Of a stretch of DNA of 64,000 bases, positions 1 to 13,300 are shown in pieces. Source of the DNA: Trissonchulus latispiculum. Its lineage: Eukaryota > Nematoda > Enoplea > Enoplida > Ironidae. The stretch is from contig JASAND010012927.1 of assembly GCA_030248195.1 (NCBI GenBank), positions 1 through 64,000 on the forward strand, written 5' to 3'. Below the pieces are notes generated by a model. The model searched no databases. It worked only from the letters and a program-made list of their open reading frames with translations, and was not told the origin of the DNA. Numbering within the stretch: position 1 is the first letter of the stretch; every line of letters begins with the position of its first letter. A program made the position numbers and the translations under genes.

Positions 1-360
1 TAGGTGCGTCCGGACGGCAAAACGGATACCGGGAATGAGCTGGGCACACCAGAAAACCCCTACAGACAAAGTTTTGAGAGGCCAGGTAGAGCCTACTATG
101 GACCTCCAGGAAGCGGTTTCCGACATGACCCTCCAGACGGCAAAGTGGAATCAGCACAGCAAGATGGATGAGTCCTACGGGAAAAAGGACACCGGGAATG
201 AGCTGGGCGCACCAGAAAACCCCTATAGACAAAGTTTTGAGAGGCCAGGTAAAGCCTACTATGGACCTCCAGGAAGCGGTTTCCGACTTGACCCTCCCGA
301 CGGCAAAGTGGAACCAGCCCAGCAAGATGGGTGGGTCTGACGGTAAAACTGACTGCAAAA
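1..360. repeat. 163-bp tandem repeat (two units plus a partial third)
   Basis: The segment starting GGGAATGAGCTGGGC at 31 recurs at 194, a period of 163 bp. A third, diverging unit begins near 330 and fades by about 360. The array probably continues to the left of the window. The two units differ by scattered substitutions. Because 163 is not a multiple of three, the similar peptides in the + frames of adjacent units fall in different frames, so I read this as non-coding satellite-like DNA rather than a repetitive protein. Confidence 0.8.
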
Positions 361-1331
361 GTCGATTCTCCGTGCCAGAAAACCATTGTATGGAAGATTT
401 GAGCGTTCAAAGTTAAATACATTTTTCGAATTTTCGCCATCTTTGACGGACCACTGTGGTCGCTAAGGAAGTGATAGAGAAACGCAACCTGGACCGTTAG
501 TTTGTTCAATATATGTAATTTCTGAATATAAAAAGAAATCAGCTCCAGCTCGTAACGTTCGACCTGAGCGACGACCACAAAAATGGTCACTTTTCGCTAT
601 GAGCCGACTTTGCGGCGCCACTGCGGCGCTGTGGCGCAGCTGCAGCGCAAAAAAAGTTGTGATTCTTAAATTGTTTAGAGGGTACTACTAGGCCCAATAG
701 CCCTTTAGGTTGGCCCACCGCTGCAGATCACGTGAAAGCGGCGAACATTATGTACAATACAACCATCAAATAGGAGAGACCGGAAAAAAAAACATCGCCG
801 CCATAACCGGTCCGGGGCGCAACTTTTTAACGGTAAGTGATACGGGGCTGAAACTTCACAGACATACTAAACTCGATGTGCTCTACAATTTGCGCATGAA
901 ATCTGCGCAGGATTTTGCGCAGCTTCTGCGCAGCTTATTTTACACTGTCTCCAGCCACTTTTCACACATATTATAGGGGTCGCTGCCGCGACCCCTATGA
1001 TAATATCATGTATATCATATATATATATGTGTGTGTCTGTAATGTATATATATATATATTAGAGTTTGTTCATGTTTAGAGGGTTTATCATTGTTTGCTA
1101 CTTGTATAATATAATATATAAGTAGCTCCTTCCGGCCCCATAGGGCCAATTTATCAATATATATAATTTGATGTGGCTGTATCACTTTGGTCATGATCAC
1201 GATTATTTGATGAACTTATATACAACTGGGAATAACAGTTGATATAAAAACAATTTCAAGTCATTATTTTGTTGTTTTCTTCTTATTTCTACTTTACGCT
1301 TATATATATACGTATATATATTACTTGGAAA
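361..1331. other. Gene-free 5' flank of the TMEM104-like gene
   Basis: No convincing gene is visible. The stretch has a GC-rich patch of alternating GCGGCGC/GCAGCGC near 610-650, a perfect 11-bp-arm hairpin at 973-998 (ATAGGGGTCGC, loop TGCC, reverse complement) and (TA)n runs at about 1015-1060. The ORFs here are short and have no recognisable motifs. The promoter of the downstream gene should lie here, but I see no diagnostic element. Confidence 0.5.
973..998. repeat. Short perfect GC-rich hairpin
   Basis: ATAGGGGTCGC is followed by a four-base loop and its exact reverse complement. A related motif (GAGGGTGCGCGGAGCGCCCCTC) lies at about 4188-4210 next to other repeats. The hairpin is therefore probably the edge of a repeat family rather than a transcription terminator. 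Confidence 0.5.
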
Positions 1332-4300
1332 ATGGATGTTGCTGTTGGCGGGCAGGAACCACGATATTCCGTTTTGGTTAGTTTATAGTTTAGTATATGT
1401 ATTCATTCATTTGACGTATATAATCAGGTTTTTTTCTTGCTCACATTTAACGACTGTTCAATCTTAATCAGACCCGGTTTTCTGTGAGTGCATACAAATT
1501 GAAAATATTATAATTAAATTAAATAGTAAAATTGCCCGCTGTTTCATGAATGTAGAATTAGTTTTTACGAACCTCTAGGTGTTTGGAAATATACACGTAT
1601 ATATATATATATATATGTATATGTATATATATAATACAACACCATTTTGAAAAAATATGCTACTCGGATTTTATGTATATATATCTGTGCATATATATAT
1701 ACATTGTGTTTATATAATATCTACGTGTATATATACTGCGCAAAATCGTCGTATATACATATGTACGATTTATTTTTAGGTTGGTATGATATTTGTGTTC
1801 AATTTGGTCGTGGGCACGGGTGCCTTAGCCATTCCAAAAGCATTCCAGGAAGCTGGCTGGGTTTTGGGATTGATCATTTTGGCCCTATTAGGATTTGCCA
1901 GGTTCGGGGGTGATTAGGAAGTGAAATGTGTGGAATTAAAAGAGGAGGAGAAATATATTATATTGAGGTAATAAAAATATTAATGTAAGGTGAAAGGAAT
2001 ATGGGTGTGGAAATGTGTGGGGGGGGATGGTGGGGGGTCTCAGGTGTTCCACGTTTTCGTGCGTCTTTAATTCGACATTTCCGGTTGTCAAAGGCACAAA
2101 TAAATACGTACGGTGAACAGCAAAGGAAAAATTAAATCTGTTTTTTAAGTTTCGGTTCTGTTACCCTATTTTCTCTGTTGACAAAGTATAATCTATATAG
2201 GGATTGTATATAACGTTGGTTGTTTCAGCTATGTGACAGCCACTTTTATGATTGAGGCTATGTCCGCTGCCAATGCCTATCTGAGCACTCATCGGATGGC
2301 TAAGCTAAAGCATATGGCTGTGACGGTAGGCACTATAACCACCTGTCTGTAGTGCTTAGTAAAATCTTTTTGACACGTTAGTAGGGTTAGTGAATATATG
2401 TATGTAGGTCTGAGTAACAGAGACGGGCGCCGTATTTTTCGCAGCTGTCGAAGGAAAAGCTTTGGAGGTTTGTCCATTATTTCTTTGAAAAGGAACGGTT
2501 TGAAATAGAACTTCTCGGAACATTTTTGGAAAATTCTGGAAATTGTCTAATTACGATCTGATTTCAAATTTCCAAATCGTTTAAGAGCTAGCTTAAAATC
2601 TTTCTGACTGCACAGAGAAACAACGCCCTGTACCGGTTATGGTGGATTTGTTTTTCCGGTTTCTCTGATAATATGATGGTCGTATCGTGCATGAAGTTCG
2701 CCGCTCTCACGTATGCTGGTATAGCTATATCATTCAGTATAGGTATACCTAGATTTGTATACACCTATTTTTATACCTAAAGGTAGTACCCCACACAACA
2801 TCTGAAAATCACATTTCGTTGCCGCAGCTGCGCCACTTCTACCACATATGGACGGAAACTTTCTAAATCTAGTTTAGTTTCAAGATTTGATGCCTTCACA
2901 AAGGGCTCAAAAAATTTAGCGTAGTTCACATGATTTTGTCAGTAGGCCAAAAACCTGTTAGGAGGTGCCGCCTGTTAATGTGAGCACCTTTAATCCCATG
3001 TGTCCTATCCTGTCTCAAGTGGTATATATTCCTTAACCTTCGTCATCTTCAGTTTTTTATTTCTGAATGTACATCTGATATCGCTGTTAAAATATAATAT
3101 ATTATATGAAGTGAATTTTTCCTTGGATTCTTTTAGGCCACAAATTCACAGGAGCCATTGCACAGCTCTGCTAGTCTAGCCAGCAATATCAGTGAGGGCT
3201 CATCGCTCTTACCTGGTCCAAAAGGTATGTATATGTATGTTGCATTGAATGTGTACAATCATTGAATGTATACATTCAATGGCCAAATCATTGAATGTGT
3301 ATATACATTCAATGGCAAAGTTATTGAATGGGTACATTCAATGATTATAGTCATTGAATGTATACATGCAATGATAAACTTATTGAGTGTACACATTCAA
3401 TGACCTGAATTATTGAAAGTGTAACTTGGCGCATTATTTCGCTCATAATTTAAAGTTTGTACCCTAAATAGTGTTGTGCGTTGGCCAAACATCGGTGGCT
3501 GTTGGCCGACTGTTGGCTGTTGATTGATTTTAGGGTGCAAACTTTAAATTATGAGCGATATAATGCGCCAAGCTACACTTTCAATGATTCAGGTCATTGA
3601 ATGTGTACATTCAATAAGTTTATCATTGAATGTTTACATTCAATGACAACAACCATTCTGACTTTTCCCTACAGGGGGGGTGGGGCCCCCCAGAAATTTG
3701 TTCCCCCCCAGACTTGGGTCGCCCCCCCATAATCGCCCCCCAGGATTCGGGCCTTTCCCCCCCCCAGAACTCTAAAATGCCCGGAAAAATAGGGTTTTGA
3801 GGGTAAGTTTTGAATTATTTTTCCGGCTTCGCCGGATTTTTACCCGTTTTTAAGCATTTTTTTAGCCATTTTAAGCTTAAATTTAAGTTAAAAATAGTTA
3901 ATTTTTTAGCTTAGCAGCAAAAAGTATCTATTTTTGGGCATTTTTTGAAAAATTTTTCGTCCCCCCCAGAAATCCGAGCCCCCCCCCGACGTGGGGGGAC
4001 CCCCCAGACTTCCCCCCCCCCCCCAGAAATTTTTGCCTAGGAAAAAGCCAGTCATTGAATGTACACATTCAATAAGTTTGTCATTGAATGTACACATTCA
4101 ATGATTTGGCCATCGAATATATACATGCAATGATTGTACACATTCAATGCAACATATATACTACAAATGTTCAAACTAAAATATCATGAGGGTGCGCGGA
4201 GCGCCCCTCATAATATGAGCTATAAAGGCACTTTGCGGATTAGGGAAACTGTTAATTAGCCATAACTCATTAATGGTAGGGAGTTGAGAGCTAAAGTTTA

Positions 4301-7300
4301 CATTTTTGAAATCTCCAGGCCAAGAGCTTTCGAATGATACCAAACTTGTCCGGAAAAAATGAACTTTGAAAAAATCGACTTTTTGATACAAGTTTAAAAG
4401 TGGGGGTTTTTTCTCTTTTATAGGGCGATTTTTGCGCACACCGATCTTTCAAACGGCCCATAAGAAAAATTTTTCTATACTAATTTTTGATTATCTAGGT
4501 TATGGTCCAGATCAAGTTTGTGTTTGATTTCCGAATTTCGCTCTGGGTCGATTTTTACAGATGGTCAAAAATGGAAAAATCGACGTTTGGACTTGGAAAT
4601 TTTTCGAGGCCCCAACACAGAAAATTGTCAAAAAGTCGTCTAAAATAGCGTTTTTTGGCCATTTGGTGGTGCGCATATATAGTAAATCGGGGTCGCTGAA
4701 AACGATGAGCATACTGCCAAAACCGATGGATGTGACCCTCAGGCCCCATGGCGCCCGTGGTTCCTCGCCCAGGGTCAAAGTTGGGAAAAGTCCGTAAAAA
4801 CGGCTATTTTCGGCCATTTGGTGGTGCCCATATATAGTAAATCGGGGTCGCTGAACACGATGAGCATACTGCCGAAACCGCCCGAAGTGACCACTGGTCA
4901 GCATGGCCCCGTGGCACCTCGCCCAGGGTCAAAGTTAGGGTCAAAGTTTGGAAAAGTCACTAAGGCGTCCTCTCATTAAGACAGGGCAGAATCTGCCCAG
5001 TAAGCCGTCTTATTCTGCCTTGCTTTCAGCCAGTAAGCCAGGCTTTCTTCTTTGCGACTATTGCATACGTTACACGTCAGCTGTTTGACCCCTGCTAAGA
5101 GTAAGTGGCCTATTAAACTAGACTCGGAAAGTCACCGTGTAAGTGCACGTACGTACATCGCATATACTAAAACAAAGTACGAAGTATATATTTGACGTTT
5201 AGATGCGCTCATATATTCTCGTATATGCATTGTATATACTCAATTAAGCGTATAAACGGGACACACATACTGGCATTTTTTTAGGGTTTTGAAAGTGGGG
5301 GGGGGGGCTTCGCCCCCCCCCGAGGGAGGGGGAAGTGGGGGGCTTCCGAAAAGTGGGGGGGGGGGGCGACCCAAAGGTAAAATATACCGAAATTTTTAGC
5401 GAAAAATTAGCATTTTTAAGGTAAAAACGCAAAAAATCGCTGTTTTTAAGCTTAAAATGAGCTTATAAGTCCATAAATTAGCTAAAAATTGAGAAAATTT
5501 TTGAAAATTTGACCTCAAAAACCTAATTTTTTGACACTTTTGGGCGACCCCCAAAAAAGTGGGTGGGGGCTTGCCGAAAAGTGGGGGGGGCGAAAGTGGG
5601 GGGGGGCTCCGAAAAGCAGAGGGGGAACCGAAAAAGGAGGAGGCCCCCACCCCCCCCACTAAAAAAATGCCAGCACATACACACACAACAAAAACCATCC
5701 TTCATTTAGACGTTGACTTTTGAGAGTCCAGTTTAATAGGCCACTTACTCTTAGTAGGGGTCAAACAGCTGACATGTAGCGTACGCAATAGTCGCAAAGA
5801 AGAAAGCCTGGCTTACTGGCTGAAAGCAAGGCAGAATAAGACGGCTTACTGGGCAGATTCTGCCCTGTCTTAATGAGAGGACGCCTAAAACAGCTTTTGT
5901 CGGGGTTTTGGTTGGGGGCATATATAGTAAATCGACTACGCTCGTTTCAATGAGCATATTTTCAGAACCGACGGAAGTGACCACTGGTCACTATGGTCTA
6001 GGTGGCCTATTGACCAGTGGTCAAACCCCATAAAACAGCGTTTTTCGGGATTTCGGTTGGGGGCAGATATAGTAAATCGACTACGCTCGCTTCAATGAGC
6101 ATTTTTTTAGAACCGACGGAAGTGACCATTGGTCACTATGGCCTAGGTGGCCTATTGACCAGTGGTCAAACCCCCTAAAACAGCGTTTTTCGGGATTTTG
6201 GTTGGGGCATATATAGTAAATCGTCTACGCTCGTTTCAATGAGCATATTTTCAGAACCGACGGAAGTGACCACTGGTCACTATGGTCTAGGTGGCCTATT
6301 GACCAGTGGGCAAACCCCCGAAGACAGTGGTCATTGTTTGAAATAGAGAATCTTCTGGGAGTAATAAATTGCAGACTACTTCTGCCTAAGAGCAGCGCTC
6401 CCAAAAATTGGAAGAAGGACAAGTAGGAAAAATGCTCCTTGCAGTCGCATGTAAAATGCAATATGAGCTATGATGGTCAACATTTAAATATGTCAAGGAC
6501 AAGATTTAGAACGTCTAATATGAGCCAGCATCTAAATCGGTAAAGGACAAGCTGTAACTGGCTAATATGAGCCGCCACGTTTCTCTTGGGCTCATATTGA
6601 CGCGAGGATACTAAGTTGAGTTAACTATTTTTCACTTTTCAAATTCGCATGTACACGTAATTGTCATGACATACGTCTGGTCTTGATACAATTATTAAAG
6701 TCAAGTGGGTAAGCACACATCAAAGTTTTACACATCAGCTGTGTATTTTATTGTATAAGTGCTTTGTACAGTAAGCCGTTACTGAGACTTGAAGAATACC
6801 GGTTTAGTGGAGCTTTATGCATTTGTATGTAGTTTGCAGTGTGTCTATGATTTAGAAAACTGGTATATACCAAATGTATATGCCACTTAATTCAGCTTTA
6901 AAGGGGAGAACTTTAGCTGCTTAAAGTGTTCACATATATACCTTAAATACGGTGTTTGAGCTAGTGAAATTAGATTCAGACAGGATACCTATAACCAAGC
7001 ATTATATGAAGCTAATGACATTACGCAAGACGGTGAGGATTTTTTCAGACTTGGGATTGGGAATAAAAGTAAAGAGTCTGTATGCAAGATGGTAAGAGGT
7101 CGTCGTGATGTCAAGCCGTTGAAACCACGACAGCTAGCGTCAATATGAGCCCAAGAGAAACGTGGCGGCTCATATTAGCCAGTTACAGCTTGTCCTTTAC
7201 CGATTTAGATGCTGGCTCATATTAGACGTTTTAAATCTTGTCCTTGACATATTTAAATGTTGACCATCATAGCTCATATTGCATTTTACATGCGACTGCA

Positions 7301-10300
7301 AGGAGCATTTTTCCTACTTGTATATACATAAATGTGACGTAAAGATTTGTATAGTTTACAAAATGTGACGAAAAATGAGATTATGACGTTGCCATTTCAA
7401 AACAGTGGACAATTACGGGGACTCAGCTGTTTGTTCTACATACTGTGTTTTCGCACACTTTTTTCTAATAAAACACAAATTAATGGGCGCAAACAAATTA
7501 CATTACATTAGTTTGACTTCATATATATAGTTAATATATTGCTTCTGATATATACGTTCTGATTATCTTGGCACTTATCCCTGTGCTCGTGTCCTTTGCC
7601 TATATTGCCCCAGCATTACATAACCCAGAGTCTATTGGACTGTGTAAGTGCACACTTCTAATTCCTTCAGCCTTTTGAGGGTCTTCAGGGTTTTGAAATT
7701 GTCTGGTTTTTGCCCAGCTCGTTTAGAGAGATATTCTGCGAATAATATTGTACAACTGGTTCCGTTTTTAACTGTAGTAATCGGTTAGCATTCAGTTTCT
7801 TTACTGTTGCAGTTGTTCCGGCAAAGGCAGAATATTTTGAGATAAATCAGCGCGTAGAAGTGGTATGTGAGTTTTTGCCTTATTTCATCGTAACTACATC
7901 TACGTGTTATTAAGCTGCAGAATTGGTTGTGGAATTCCTGGATACGTATGCATTCTCCTGGCTCTACGGCTGAGAATCCGGGGATGAGCACCGGCACCCC
8001 ATGTCCTGTGGCAGGACGGAGATATCTCCTGGGGTAAACCTTTACCTTACCTTTTTTTACCTATGCATTGCATACGTATTGAACTAATTAATCCATCCGT
8101 TGTGTTTGATAATAATACATGTATATGTATATATAACTGCATCTTTGTTTTCCAGGCGCATATGGCTTCATTGTTCCTGAGCAAATGTAAGTCTTTTCAC
8201 CCAATTCTGTGACAGTGGCTGGGGAAGAAGTAATACCTAACATTTAAATCACCTGTCCCCCATTTTTCCATTTCTGAATATGAGGGCTGTCCTGAAAAAG
8301 TATGTAGTTTTATCGTTTGGTTTTAAAATTCATTTCCGGCTTTAGTTATTAAACAATTATGTGTACATTTATTGCATCAAGTTATATACATTCAAGAATT
8401 TATCTATATACGTATACACGTTTTTTAGTATTTTCTTTCGGTTGTAGGGAGTCCCACTCGCGCTAACAATTTCTTTCTCCGTTTCTTGAATTCCGATTTG
8501 ATTTCAGTTGATATGTGTATCGTTTGCTCGTTTTGGTTAGCATGAAGCATTTTTATGGTGTTTTTCTTGTTTCAGGGGGTCAGGCATTTTTCTATGGCTG
8601 TCTGCTGCTTTATCTTTACGGCGATTTGGCCATCTATGCTACTGTGGTGCCCAAATCTTTGAAACAAGTAATTTGGTAAGGTTTAGATATTACCGTGAAC
8701 CAGGGAAGGGCTTATCCAGTCGAAAGATTCTACCCAGGGGGCCGGGCTTCGGAGCCCTCCTTTTTCGCGAGACAAAAACAAAGATTTTGTTAAATTAATT
8801 AAAATATTTTAGTGCAAACATCTCGCATGTTGACTAATTGGAACTAAATCAGTTAGTTATGCCGCTCAACGTTTTGTTAGTATGAACGTTTCTACGGTAG
8901 TATGCTTTTGATTTATCACAAAGTTTACGCTAGAAAAATTAGGTTAGAAAAATCTGAAGATTAATTAATTTTTCGGCTTTACGCAAACTTATCGTTTATA
9001 AATATGACAGGGATAAGCATTATTTATGGTAATTTCGTTATGTATATGCATTATAATGTGGCAGGGGCGTATCCAGGGGTTCCACTTTTGGCCTTCACAA
9101 AATAATTTTGGTTAATTTTAATGTAAAATTGGCCTTTTTTAAAACAAGTTTCGCTCGTTCCCTCCCCCCCCCCTCCATAGGTGTTGGTCCTTTCAAAGGT
9201 CGGGATACGCAAGGACAATTTCCTGTCTGTCCTTGAAACAATCTTTGTCTGTTTCGTTTAGTGAGTCTGTAAAATGTACATTACTTCAAAATTGGATGCA
9301 GAATAATTATCAAAATGTGGACACCCAGAGTCAGACCAGTCTGATTTCGCTACCGTTTCCGAGTCTCCTTTGGGCCCCCTCTCTTCAAGCGATCTTTCAC
9401 ACGTTGAAATCGGTGTTGTAGCATTAACTACAAGAAACAATAGTTCTCCTCCGCAGTGTGGAAAATTAATATGGCTGATGAGAGGACTAGTCTTAAAATG
9501 CTTAATATGGAGGCTAGGTTGTAGCAGGCAAGAGTACTAGGTCGTGGGCGGATAAATATGGCCACACCGCTATCACACTCCTACAAGTTTTCCTCCTCCT
9601 GAAGGGATATTTTTTGTTTTCAGCACCTTCAGTCCGAATACTTCAGAATCAGGCTGTCTCAATCAGACTCAGCAGAATGACAGTTTACCTTGCTGGTCCA
9701 ATACTCCGGAATTTCTTACCAGGGATGTGGTCTATAAACTTCTTGTTGTAAGTTGCATACGTACGTAGCGCTGGTTTGGGGGCCTTATACGTGGAATTAC
9801 CGGAGCCAATCCTGAATGTGTGTGTATCACTCTCAAATTATCAATGGTGTGGGGTTGAGTTGGATTCGGACTGACCAACACAGGGTTTTGCGTTGATGCC
9901 TGAAATTGTGGATTGACGTTATCCCGTCTTAATCGCAATCGTTTTGGAATCAGGATTAAGCGGATCCGGATCCAGAGCTTTCAATTGGCCTACCCCATAA
10001 TAATGATGGGATTGGGGGTTGAATTTTTGACTTCTTTAATTTGAATCGGGATTCAAGGTTTAACCTGGATTGAAACCTTTGATAGAATCGATCCGTGGTG
10101 TTAAATTGAAGTCGCAGTGGTCTTTTCGTCAAACCCGCTTGGTGTAAATGAAGGTCTTAATTTCAGATGAGCTAAATAAAGAGCCAATATAGAAAGTAGT
10201 AACCAGCTTATATGTATATATTTGGAAGAATTTTAAAACTTTTAGGGTCCAGAAATATCTGGGCGCTGTTAGTTTGTTTATTTGTGTCTCTACCATATTT

Positions 10301-13300
10301 TGTTTCTGCTTTCAGGTAGCCTTTGGTCTCTGTCTTGGTCCGTTTGTATTTTTCAATGTGGCCAAGACCAAATATCTTCAGGTCATAACCTCATTCCTAA
10401 GATGGTCCTGTAAGTTGATTGAAGGCATTCTTTTGTTGAAAAATCAAAGTGAAACTTTTGTTATGAAATAGAGTATTGAAACTATGCTAATTACTTAATA
10501 GTAACAATTTTTGTGTGTTTATTATGGAGTTACAAGGTACAACCATGACATTATTTATTACCTTTGAATTACATTGATAAACGCCTGGTGGATTAAGGTT
10601 TAAGGATACAAGGCATTAATTTAAAAAATAATACAAAACTCCTTCCGCAAAAAACTGACTCTTTACGTTACGTCAAGAAACTGAAGTAAACGCGGGATGG
10701 CAGGCGGATACAAGCATTAATCATATAGAAATAATGAAAAACACCTGCCTGCGGTCACTAGGCATAACCATAGCCCGAAACAGCGCCCATACTAAGGCTT
10801 TGCCTTAGTGACTGGAGACAGGAGTTTTTCATTATTTCTGTGTGACTCTTTACCCTAGTGATTCTCTCCTGTTTCTGATTTACACTGGTTTGCACCAAAT
10901 GTGATTAGCAAATGATTAACGAATTTCGTGCTAAGCAATTGCTTAGCAAGTGCTTAATCCCAAACTCCTTTGCACCAAATCTGATTAAGTTAATCAACTG
11001 CTAAGCAGATGCTAATCAAGTGCTCAAGAAGTAAATATTAATCCTATTCTGGAGGAGGATTAACTGTGAAATTCCTGCTAATTTTTCAAAATTATTGCTA
11101 TCTGCAGTCACCCGTAATGGCGAAAATGTTTGCTGGATAGCTAGAGGTTTCCAATGTTGCTGCTAATAGCAAGAAACCAAATTTAAAAATTCGCTAAACA
11201 ATTTGGAAGGTTTAGCTAGACGAAGCACGAAAGCATTTTAAGATTCTTAAATATTTGGAAATATTCGACACGTTTAGTTTCACGTAATACTGTTAACACA
11301 ACAACAGTACTCATCCCAGATCATGTATAATTCAATCGATTCAATTCAAAAATTGATTTCTTGCATCAAATTTAAAGACTGCTGGTGTATTTCCTGAGAA
11401 AAAGTTAAGCAAGTGATTAGCAGATGCGACAGTTCTTGCAATCACATGATAATGGCATAAATTCCCCGTAGCTGATTGGTTCAAATACAAAAATCCAGCA
11501 CATTTCTTGGAAATGCTAACCATTTGCTAAGCAACTGCTAAACTGATGATCTGTTAATCAATTGCTAATCAGATGTGGTGCAAAGGAGTTGTTGCTAAGC
11601 AAATGCTAAAGATTAGCACTTGTTTAGCTGATCATTTGGTCTGCGGATTAGCAAATGCTTAGCAAATAGTTAATCACATTTGGTGCAAACGGCCGTTAAA
11701 GGCTTTGCCTTCTTTCTTGTTTATCCTCGTCAGGACAACTCATAGCGGGATACATATATACATGGTTATGACTGTTGGGATATTTCTGAGGGGGTATGGG
11801 GCAGTAAAACATTTTTGCAAAAATAAGCCAACAAATTGAAATTTTGCTCATTTTACCTATTTTTAGGGAATATTTTCATTTTTCCTGTTTTAGAAAACTT
11901 TCTTTCTTTCTTTTCTTTTTTTCTTTGTATTTTCGTACGCATAATTTTTGTCTTTCTTTATGTTTTTAGCTTTCATCATCATGATTGTTCTGGCCTCAAT
12001 CTATCTGGCCAATGGAAAGGGTCAGGGTCATCCGCCCGTTGCAGACGGTCAAGGCTTTGGCCCCCTCTTTGGTGTCTGTGTCTATGCCTTCATGAATCAG
12101 CATAGTCTACCGGCTCTGATAACTCCTATAGAGTAGTGTTTGAGGCCGGCCGGGGTTTCACCGGCCGGCCGCCGGCCGGCTGCCGGCCGGCCGATCGCCG
12201 GCCGGCCGGTTGGCCGGCCGGGCGCCGGCCGGCCGGCCGGCTACCGGCCTAAAGCAATTTGCAGTGCAGTATTATAACTTGTAAGATGTTTATTTTCGAA
12301 TGTTATCTTAGAAAAATAGCACAGTATAGCATAGAAAATTAGCTAGATAACTAGATAACTAGATTTGGAGTTCATTTTACGGTTAGTTTCTCTATTTTGT
12401 AAATTTCTGATTGGAGATTTGTATCCCAGCCGGCGGCCAGCCGGCCGGCCGGTCGGCCGTTAGCCGGCCGGCCTCACCGGCCGCCGGCCGGCCGGCCGGC
12501 CCGGAGCCGGCGGCCGGCCGGCGAGCAAAAGTCGTCGGCCGCCGGCCGGCTTAGGCCGGCCGGCCTCAAACACTACTATAGAGTAAGAAACGTGGGAGAG
12601 AAAGTTAATGAATGGCTGAGGAGCAATAGAAATTTTTTCCGACGGAGTGCGGACTGGTGATCTGGGGGGGGGGGGCGAAGATCTTCATACTAGGCTGAAA
12701 ATGTTTGAAAATGTTAAAAACATGTTTCTAGGTAAAGGTTGAAAAGGCTAAACCAAGTATATGTAAATTAACTAAAAATTGAGCAAATTGCGGGCAGAGG
12801 GCGGGAAAATAAATTAACTTTTTTGTTCGCGTGGAGTGCTGACTGTGGACAACAAGATTTTCCCCTTGCGTCTAGTTTCGTACCAACTGCACCCTGGGTG
12901 TCCGTTCTTTTTTGGGCGCTTGGTGGTGCTCAACTTTCTTGTAATGTTTTTATTAAGACCCGATTTTGCTATTTGTCGTTGAGTTGCAAAACAAAAAAGT
13001 GAAACAACTTTCAGAGACATGACATAAATTACTTGATAAACTGCATGCCTCGGATAGAAAAAGCTACTGGCAAAAATAAGCCAAAAGGTTACTGCTCTTT
13101 TTTTCCTAGAGCATTCCCATCTCCTTTTGCTATCAAAATGACGTGTTGCTGGAGTCCAAGCAAAAGTCCAAATTTCATATTAAGTTTTATGTTATTTTTC
13201 TATTTTTTTCTAAAACTTTGCTTTTCTATTTATTTGTTTGGTTTTGTTTATTCCAGAAACAAACGTCTAGTCCATTGGTTTCTTGGTCTCATCAATCTGC

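Larger units (their letters stand above)
4610..6330. repeat. Tandem array of about 145-155-bp monomers, interrupted by a transposon
   Basis: Five monomers share a core CATATATAGTAAATCG, then a TGAGCAT block, then a segment like GAAGTGACCACTGGTCA. Two lie to the left (core near 4673 and 4828, spacing 155) and three to the right (5918, 6063 and 6207, spacings 145 and 144). The right units end in TAAAACAGCG, which is exactly the sequence reconstituted when the insertion at 4964-5885 is removed. Confidence 0.75.

Noticed and set aside
96..590. 164-aa minus-strand ORF
   Set aside because: It overlaps the tandem repeat and has no domain pattern or splice context.
4512..4904. Minus and plus ORFs with repeated peptide blocks
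   Set aside because: They follow the 155-bp tandem monomers; the repeat explains the similarity.
5244..5705. Overlapping minus-strand proline/glycine-rich ORFs
   Set aside because: They are translations of G/C homopolymer runs in a nested repeat element.
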